NCBI GenBank assembly: GCA_023212645.1
Contig: JALBYC010000002.1
Location: forward strand, 682,001-746,000
Direction: 5' to 3'
Length of the DNA: 64,000 nucleotides
Origin: Farysia itapuensis
Taxonomy: Eukaryota; Basidiomycota; Ustilaginomycetes; Ustilaginales; Ustilaginaceae
Both the position numbers and the translations under genes were made by a program. The notes beneath the pieces are model-generated. The model searched no databases, was not told the origin of the DNA, and saw nothing but the letters and a program-made list of their open reading frames with translations. This document shows, one piece after another, positions 57,944-64,000 of the stretch (within the stretch, counting starts at the first letter, position 1; each line of letters starts with the position of its first letter).

Positions 57944-59371
57944 ATGCTCTCGGGTGGCCATGAAGAGCTCTCGGATGATCATGAAAAACTCTCGGACGGC
58001 GGCAGTGAGGGTGAAATGTTGCAAGTGGACCAGACGGTGCAAGCGGCCAACACTGAAAACTTGTATATGCTGGGAACGCCAGAGCCACAGTGCTTCTCCA
58101 GCAAGGAAGCTCTGCGAGACTGGACAAAAGAATGGGCCTTTACTTATGATTTCGCCGTTACTACTGCCACCAGCGATCCTACTTCAATTGTGCTCAAATG
58201 TCATCTTGGTGGCAAGTTCCGGGACAGAGGAGGCAAGCCAAGCATGAAGACTCGGCGTCTCATTTGCTGTCCGTTTATGCTGAAAGGAGAGCTCAACAGA
58301 CGCGATCAGGTATGGAATCTCAACACCATCAACTCCTTGCACAATCATCCTGGTTGGACGAGGGAGACCATGCAGTCGCACAGTCGCGCTCGTCATCAGA
58401 CGCAACTCGGTCACTTGGAGTTCATCAAGAATCAGGCATTTCGAGAAGAGCCAAAGACTTTGCAGCAGTCTTTGCTCTCCGACAAGAACGTTCTCGTAAC
58501 GCGGGTTGACATCAACAACCTTCGGGCTAGTCATGCAAAGGCACTCATGCTTGACAGCGATGGTCATTGGCGAAACGCGATGCAGGTGACGATCGACGAT
58601 CTGAAAAGAGACCGAACATACTATCGCACCAAATTCGACACCAACAACCGCCTGACGCACCTGTTCTTCGCGTATAAGGAGGCTGTGTCACTCACCCGGC
58701 TGCACCCCACCATGCTGCAGATCGACGCCACCTACAAGACCAATGCCTACAACATGCCTCTTGTCCACTGCATTGGGGTTACGTCGACGTTCAGATCCTT
58801 TTCGTCCTTCTTCTGTCTGACCGCATCCGAGACGGGTCGCGACTACGACTGGATCCTGCAGCAGGCCGCTGAGATGCTCCGAGGATTCAATGTCGAAGTG
58901 ATCATCACTGACGCAGGAGAGGCCTTGATGAACGCCATTGACAAGAACTTTGCCTCGGCCAAGAATCTCTTGTGCACATGGCACATCGAAAAGAACATCC
59001 TCACGCATATCCGTGATCAGTTTGACGGCGATACCATTCGACGTGACAAGTGGATGTCTGACTGGCACAAGTTGGTGCGGATGCTGGATTCAGCCGAGTT
59101 CGAGCAGGCCTGGGACAGCTTGATGTTCGCCGCGTCAAGCGAGGTTCGCACTTATATGATGCGAACCTGGTACCCCCTCAAGGAGCGATTCGCCTTCGCC
59201 TGGACCTCCCACCTCTCGACTTTCGGCCACCACACATCCTCACGGGTGGAAGGCGGTCACGCAAGGCTGAAAAAATTCCTTGTTCATCGTACGGGCCGTT
59301 TGAATGCAGTCAGCACCAGAGTGCGGGAAATGCACGACAATACACTTGCTTCTGGAACGCGAAACGCTTAA
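57944..59371 (+). CDS. FAR1/MULE-type transposase, C-terminally truncated
   Basis: The frame is open from 57725, but the first in-frame ATG is 57944 (475 residues to the stop); an upstream spliced exon is possible. A FAR1-like WRKY-GCM1 zinc-finger region (about 35-115; LKCHLGG, ICCPFML, HNHPGW) precedes a MULE transposase core: first catalytic Asp in MLQIDATYKTN (58724), second in VIITDAGEAL (58910), the CTWHIEKNI motif, and a Glu in SRVEGGHARLKK (59249) as likely third acid. The core therefore looks intact. The frame ends (GTRNA) soon after, within an AAACGCTT repeat, before the C-terminal SWIM zinc finger usual in this family. It may be an old domesticated or decayed copy. Confidence 0.8.
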   Translation: MLSGGHEELSDDHEKLSDGGSEGEMLQVDQTVQAANTENLYMLGTPEPQCFSSKEALRDWTKEWAFTYDFAVTTATSDPTSIVLKCHLGGKFRDRGGKPSMKTRRLICCPFMLKGELNRRDQVWNLNTINSLHNHPGWTRETMQSHSRARHQTQLGHLEFIKNQAFREEPKTLQQSLLSDKNVLVTRVDINNLRASHAKALMLDSDGHWRNAMQVTIDDLKRDRTYYRTKFDTNNRLTHLFFAYKEAVSLTRLHPTMLQIDATYKTNAYNMPLVHCIGVTSTFRSFSSFFCLTASETGRDYDWILQQAAEMLRGFNVEVIITDAGEALMNAIDKNFASAKNLLCTWHIEKNILTHIRDQFDGDTIRRDKWMSDWHKLVRMLDSAEFEQAWDSLMFAASSEVRTYMMRTWYPLKERFAFAWTSHLSTFGHHTSSRVEGGHARLKKFLVHRTGRLNAVSTRVREMHDNTLASGTRNA

Positions 59372-59390
59372 ACGCTTAAACGCCTTAAAG
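59362..59390. repeat. AAACGCTT short tandem repeat
   Basis: AAACGCTT, AAACGCTT, AAACGCCTT and AAAGCCC follow one another and contain the stop codon of the transposase frame. They mark the junction between two transposon fragments. Confidence 0.7.
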
Positions 59391-59403
59391 CCCAAAAGCT
59401 TAA

Positions 59404-59788
59404 AGAAGTCGAAAAATCAAATACCTGCGGACTACGACCTGGAGAGGTTCGTGCGTACTGTCCCCGATGTGGCCACCTTCATGGGTCTCTGGACCACATA
59501 CTCCGCCCTACGCACACTTGTCTCGAGCGACCGCGAGCTCGGCATGGGCCTCGCCAGTCTTGCCATGCTCATCTTGGACCTTAGCACACCTCTGCGTTCA
59601 GCAGCGAGACAGTCCAACGTGCCGTCCGTGGAGTTCGGCGTAGCGCACCGATCGCCGCGGCGAAGGCGAAGCTCCCCATCACCCTACCCCTGCTCCGCGC
59701 CATCATGTCCCAGACTTGGACACTGGGCGGGCTCAGCGACTGGGACCGACAAGTGCTTGCAGCCGCATACGCCGTCTCATTCCTGTAA
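59404..59788 (+). pseudogene. Decayed tyrosine-recombinase (Crypton/DIRS-like) fragment
   Basis: Two frames together resemble the N-terminal core-binding domain of fungal tyrosine recombinases. The first (59404 to about 59590) reads ADYDLERFVRTVP ... LASLAMLILDLSTPL. The second (open 59585-59788) reads TSAFSSETVQRAVRGVRR, AKLPITLPLLRAIM and WDRQVLAAAYAVSFL, then stops at TAA where the family continues into the FLR-type catalytic region. The xLPIT-xx-LL and WAA-x-AVxFL patterns are typical. A frameshift lies near 59590 and the catalytic R-H-R-Y half is missing, so this is a dead fragment. The family call is from motif memory. Confidence 0.45.
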
Positions 59789-59961
59789 CCGTATAAGCAA
59801 GACTAGCACCCAACAAGTGTCACCGAGAGTGTGGCTCACCCGAACAAACTATCCAGTCCATAAAAATGTCTTACAACTTCAGCGTAGCATTGATGAGATG
59901 CGCGGTATAGTATGCTGAGAGTACAAAGTAGCACCGCCGGCGGGCTTGTGTGAGAAGAGAT

Positions 59962-60951
59962 CTAAGGAGAGGCGTTCAGGTATAATGGCACTGGAAGGAA
60001 GAGTGATTTGCGCGGATCAAAATCCTCGCATGCGTCGATACAGGGAGGTTTGAGTGATGTCGAGGATGCATGGTTTAGGGATGCAGCGGCCCGAGCGCTG
60101 CGCTTTGTGGGGCTATCGTCGTAGAGTCCGAGAGCTTCCATCCTACGATAATGACTAGACCCGACGGATGCAATGCGTTTGCGCGTCGAGGGTTCGCGCT
60201 GCACGGTGAAGCTTGACTGTGCTGGTGGAGCTGAGAAATGCGCGTTGCTTGGTGTTATTGGGAGATCATCATCGTCTGCTGTGAGGCAGGGCGAGCTTCC
60301 CTCCAGCGCGTTGAGGGCGTCTTGACGAGCACACCTCCTGGAACAGTAGATACCGCTGTTTGAACTCTGTGACGGCAGCGGCGCAAAGTCATCTTGATCG
60401 ACGATGGTGCCACAAAAGCATCTGGTAGCAGATTTGGCAGACTGGAGTGCCGCTTGTTGCAGTTCTTTGTGGTTGAAGTAGTCTTCTTGCACGGCAAGCT
60501 CTTTGTGATTGAAATAGTCTTCCTGCACTGCAAACGGAGCTGCGCGGATGGGTGGAAAGGGCTTGAGAGTAAGAGGGACAGGCATTTCGCGGTGGGAGAC
60601 GGTAGAGAATTTCTGTTTCTTGGGAGCGATGGAAGAAGTACGCGGCGGTGGCTTGGGGACCATAGCGAAGGCTGGGAGCAGCAAGTCTTCCACAGACGAT
60701 GCGGTGGTGGAGCAGGAGGCGCGTGATGAGTACGAAGCGATAGTGGAGTCCGAGAACCTTGAGGAAAGGGAAGCGTGCATAGTAGTGGAAGGTGGGTTGA
60801 TACTAGCTGGGGTAGGCGTTGAAGGAGGAAGAGGATGGGCCGTCGCGGTGTGAGTAGCTAGAACCTGGGGGAGTTGCGTGTCGCGGTAATGGACGACGGC
60901 CTGCATGCAGACTGCTGGTATATATGCACGAGGGCTGGCAGCGTCCAGCAT
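59962..60951 (-). CDS. Small Cys-containing fungal protein with a duplicated 12-residue motif
   Basis: The single frame of up to 329 residues starts at ATG 60951; later ATGs (for example 60906) could be the true start. The first 110 residues are Ser/Pro/Thr-rich. A tandem duplication of AVQEDYFNHKEL (60499-60534 and 60463-60498) is followed by a putative zinc-binding module, CFCG ... YCSRRCARQDALNAL, at about 175-215. The C-terminus is Ser/Ala-rich with basic patches (TRKRIAS, TKRSARAA). The two motif copies differ at six third positions and at no amino acid, which argues for a real selected protein. No function is recognised; a nuclear or cytosolic regulatory protein is possible. Confidence 0.65.
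   Translation of the reverse strand: MLDAASPRAYIPAVCMQAVVHYRDTQLPQVLATHTATAHPLPPSTPTPASINPPSTTMHASLSSRFSDSTIASYSSRASCSTTASSVEDLLLPAFAMVPKPPPRTSSIAPKKQKFSTVSHREMPVPLTLKPFPPIRAAPFAVQEDYFNHKELAVQEDYFNHKELQQAALQSAKSATRCFCGTIVDQDDFAPLPSQSSNSGIYCSRRCARQDALNALEGSSPCLTADDDDLPITPSNAHFSAPPAQSSFTVQREPSTRKRIASVGSSHYRRMEALGLYDDSPTKRSARAAASLNHASSTSLKPPCIDACEDFDPRKSLFLPVPLYLNASP
60463..60534 (-). repeat. 36-bp tandem duplication inside a coding frame
   Basis: Two 36-bp units (60463-60498 and 60499-60534) encode identical 12-residue blocks. They differ at six bases, all third codon positions. Confidence 0.9.
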
Positions 60952-63651
60952 GTGTGAGGGGAAATTGGGGAGTCGGAATCACCAGAACAAGCTTTTGACA
61001 GCTGCTGAGACTGACTATAGTGCTGATTTGCCCTGCAGCAAAGCATAGAACGCATGAGAAGTGCAAATGCCGGGCGGAATACGAAACGCGAACAGCATCA
61101 GGCCACCGCTCCTCCTGCCTTAGACGCCGTGCATCTGCAGTAGTTTCAGAACCTGCCTTTTCTGACAAGACGTTTGCTGTCCGAAGCTGCTTACACAACC
61201 TGACCAAAACAATAGACTGAAGTCGACCAGATAGGAAGCTGCACGGTAGTGATTTCCCATATGGCTTGAAAGCAGGCACGAGCAGATGGCTTTTTGGCAT
61301 GAGCAGCAAGGACAGAATGCACTAGTGAGTAAACTCCGGGCGCTAAAGGTGTAGCGTCGACATAAGCGAGCGCTTAAGCACCATGCTGCATTAAGGCGTA
61401 AAATCGTGCGGAGCTTGGGTTGCGTACAAACTGCAAGGATTGTGGTAAGATGCATCGGCCGATGAACAGGCAAAGCCACAAACGCTTTAGAAGTGGGTAA
61501 AGTTTTCTATGACGACGTTATGCCGAGGGGAAAGGGAGAGAGATGAACGAGCGTTAAGCGCGGTCAAGACCAACACCGCGTCGAGCAACAAATTTTAAAG
61601 CTCAGAGAACCAGCCGAACTATTTTACATCTCCGACATCCACATGCATTCCCGAGGCGAAACGCAGACATTCGGATGATCAACGCGATTGTGCTGAATGC
61701 TCTATTGTACTGCCACCATTGTCGAGAAACAATGGCGTACGTTGCTGCCAGCACACAGCTTTGGTGGGAACTGTGGCTTTGTATGGTCGATCGCATGAGG
61801 CGATCTTTGAAAAACAGGGCCGAAGTGGTAATGGCTTGCTGCCATGCTCGGCAAGAGATGTAGCCGAACCTTGGCACCTACAGCTACAGGACCGTTCGCT
61901 CGTCACCTTGCCACGCCTGCTGCTTCAAAATGCCCGTAGCTGCAGTCGGCAGCTCAGCTGCGATACACTACATGAGGCATCAAATTGTGTGGGGTTGGAG
62001 TTGGTGTGCTGTACGAGTAGCCTATCGTGCATTGCAGTCACGCTAAGATGTTGGGCCGTCAGCCACCATTGAAAGCATGCTGGGCCCCCATTCTGTCGTC
62101 GTCTCTCGCTCGCATCGTGAGGAGGATAAGACTTGGAGCTCTGCATTCTGAAAGTGTGTTGCTCCACTGGCTTCGGGCCGATGACGACAGCGGCTTTCTC
62201 ACTGTTTGCAAGCCACTAATTGTTCCGACGCGTCCGAACTGGTATTTGAAATGATGCGTTGCCAGCTTGTGATGGCTTGAATCTCTGTGCCGTTTTGACG
62301 CGGTGTGCACACGCGTTTCAGAGACCAGCACTTTTTCTTTTGACAGCGCATCATTGTTGCACTTTGCGCAGCCGATCGAAATTCGAAATTCCTGCGGCTT
62401 GATACGTCTTGGGACAAAAGAAGCAAGGGCAAGCGAGGCTTGCTCTTAAGCGAGCCGACCCCTCGCCTCGGCCAGAAACAGCAAAAGCACACCATGAGCT
62501 GCACCTTGCATACATGTATCCACGGCGCATCTTTTGTGCCGCACAAACAGTGTACCGGTCATTTGAACAGAAAAGGAAATTATCGGCAAGAATTGTGACA
62601 CCAAAAGTCGCCCAGATATAAAAAAAGCTTTCTCGTGGCCAGTCGGTCAACTAGTGCAGGCCAGGCATGCCACGCTAGCCCTGATAAGCATCATAGCATT
62701 GCAGGACGTAGCCGGTCAGGTGTGCGCCAGGCTGTGCGACCGTGTGCGCGGTGGAGACAAGCGCGAAACACGCACTTCGACAGGCGATCGGGGGATGGCA
62801 CTGGCTCCACCTCCTTGAACGCGTTACGAAGCTCAGAGCTTCAAGTAGAAGCGCGGAAAGGGTCCCGTGGAAAGGCGCAATCCTGAGCTTGCGTCTATGT
62901 ACCTTAAAGTGAGTCGCGCGAGAAGCAAGAAATGCAAAAATCGCCTGTTCCCTACGGCGCCGGATCTTGACTAAGCTCAAGCGTATCTACGGCCACTAAG
63001 AGTGATGGCTTTCTGCGGCACCAGCATGAAGGCCACAAAACATGCGTTGTCGTACACAGGACAAAGCTGCTCTCCAGCGCAAGATCAAAGTGGTCGGAAT
63101 TCGGGCTGTGTAGTTTTGCATCTACAGAAGTAAGAGCTACAAGAGGTCAGTGCCAATCTGTGAGTGGTTGTTGCTGAGCCTCAACGGTCCATTCTCTTTG
63201 AGGACTCGAGCCTACGCGAACTGTGTCCCGTGTCGTGCAAAAATGAAGGTGAAACTCACATTTGCACGCGTCTGCAGTAGCGGGCTACAGCGGGCATGAC
63301 GATCATCCGTGCGAACGCCCAACGAGCCACCTTGACGTGTGATTCAAAAATGGGAGCTACTTGAGCTCACTGTCGTGCGTCATGAACGCTTAATGCAATT
63401 TCTTCCTTGACAGCACAAGGTGTACCAGCACCCACGTCTGTCACATGGTGGGTCCCCCTGCGAGGTGCAGCTCGGATACGATCTTCATGCACCTCACCCG
63501 ACATATTGCCTAGCTATCACCTCTGCACAGGCCGGTCCTGAGAGAATCTTCTACCGCTTCGCCTCTCGCGGCGACGGCCGAAATCAGTATTCGCCTTCGC
63601 ACTGCTCACCAGTCAGCAGGTCTGGCAACGTAGGCAGACGAAGGCAGAAGT
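60952..63651. other. Gene-poor region with no recognised gene
   Basis: About 2.7 kb have no frame that looks like a conserved protein; the frames present are short, overlap each other on both strands and lack domain-like sequence. No rRNA, tRNA, telomere array or intact transposon was seen. The gap is well above the average for this window and follows the transposon remnants. Confidence 0.5.
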
Positions 63652-63936
63652 GTGAACCCCAGTCTTCGCACCATAGAAAAGGAAGTCAAAAAAGCCAAGC
63701 ATCTGCGCCTCAGCGTGTCAGCTGCATTGGCGTACAGGACAAAGACCTTCAGCCCGCTCGGACAATTTGGTCAATCTGCCGATCCTAGCGTGTTGGCAAG
63801 AGCCCCTCGTCCTGAGGACGGTCCCCTTCGCCAGACACCTGTCGTCAGCCTACTCCGTACTCACACAATCATCCCCTCGAATGCCTTCGAGATCATCATC
63901 GCTTGTCCATTGTATCACAGCAGGCGCCAGGCTTAG
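63652..63936 (+). CDS. Possible exon or gene fragment at the window end
   Basis: A 94-codon frame without ATG (starts at GTG) ends with TAG at 63934-63936. It reads PSLRTIEKEVKKAKHLRLS and then LLRTHTIIPSNAFEIII. An AGGCAG acceptor-like site just upstream could make it the last exon of a gene starting earlier. No family is recognised and it may be a chance frame. Confidence 0.2.
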   Translation: MNPSLRTIEKEVKKAKHLRLSVSAALAYRTKTFSPLGQFGQSADPSVLARAPRPEDGPLRQTPVVSLLRTHTIIPSNAFEIIIACPLYHSRRQA

Positions 63937-64000
63937 TTCCGCTCACTTGGACCGCACTGGCGAAGATCTCTAAAAGGACCTTGTCAAGGGCAGTAGTTCT

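Larger units (their letters stand above)
57394..59371 (+). mobile_element. Remnant of a Mutator-like (MULE/FAR1) DNA transposon
   Basis: The transposase frame (57944-59371) and its left flank carry short repeats unlike the neighbouring genes. No long terminal inverted repeats or 9-bp target duplications could be found by eye, so the ends are not defined; the span given is the region between THG1 and the end of the transposase frame. The right end is cut at an AAACGCTT repeat tract. Confidence 0.5.

Noticed and set aside
1..64000. CRISPR arrays, prokaryotic operons, rRNA or tRNA genes
   Set aside because: No regularly spaced repeats, no Shine-Dalgarno gene strings, no B-box-like GTTCGANNCC in a tRNA context and no rRNA sequence were seen by eye; a tRNA or covariance-model scan was not possible.

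Overview
The window looks like nuclear DNA of an intron-poor basidiomycete fungus. Compact, mostly single-exon genes sit on both strands in the standard code, with a few short GT-AG introns. The gene set (complex I subunit, tubulin cofactor D, eIF3e, Prp31, Zn2Cys6 factor, CreB-type deubiquitinase) is ordinary fungal housekeeping. The overall style is closest to smut fungi (Ustilaginaceae); that placement is inference from gene style and was not computed.

Layout. 1-1233 is the 3' end of a conserved fungal gene of unknown function. 1360-7538 holds a CorA-type Mg transporter, a Sur7/PalI-type cortex membrane protein and a membrane-anchored MOSC (mARC-like) protein. Divergent from the last is a large three-exon gene (7820-11399) that reads as an acyl-CoA synthetase fused in frame to an MDR oxidoreductase; this is the most unusual gene here. 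11478-16898 is a gene-expression block: Prp31, a small unknown protein, ribosomal protein S16 (uS9) and mitochondrial ribosomal protein L4. 17372-29548 carries a 1421-residue class 3 lipase, tubulin cofactor D, a SAM methyltransferase with a histidine-rich insert, a flavin-reductase-like protein and an unknown membrane-anchored protein. 29384-40236 has an uncertain gene, an amino-acid permease, a raffinose-synthase/GH36-like protein and a USP12/46-type deubiquitinase. 41279-48209 groups a Zn2Cys6 regulator, an LtrA-family membrane protein and an MFS transporter. 48662-57393 has eIF3e, a MAG1-type DNA glycosylase, the complex I NDUFA9-type subunit, a ferric reductase and the tRNA-His guanylyltransferase Thg1.

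From about 57400 on, the character changes. There are telomere-like short repeats, a truncated FAR1/MULE-type transposase, a decayed tyrosine-recombinase fragment, one small Cys-rich protein gene with an internal duplication, and about 3 kb with no convincing gene. This looks like a transposon graveyard or gene-poor chromosome segment.

Most genes are unrelated housekeeping functions arranged as divergent pairs (Prp31 with the small protein, cofactor D with the methyltransferase, S16 with L4, mARC-like with synthetase-MDR) and convergent pairs with very short gaps. Exon boundaries were read by eye from splice motifs and protein continuity, not from transcripts. Family names come from motif recognition, not searches.
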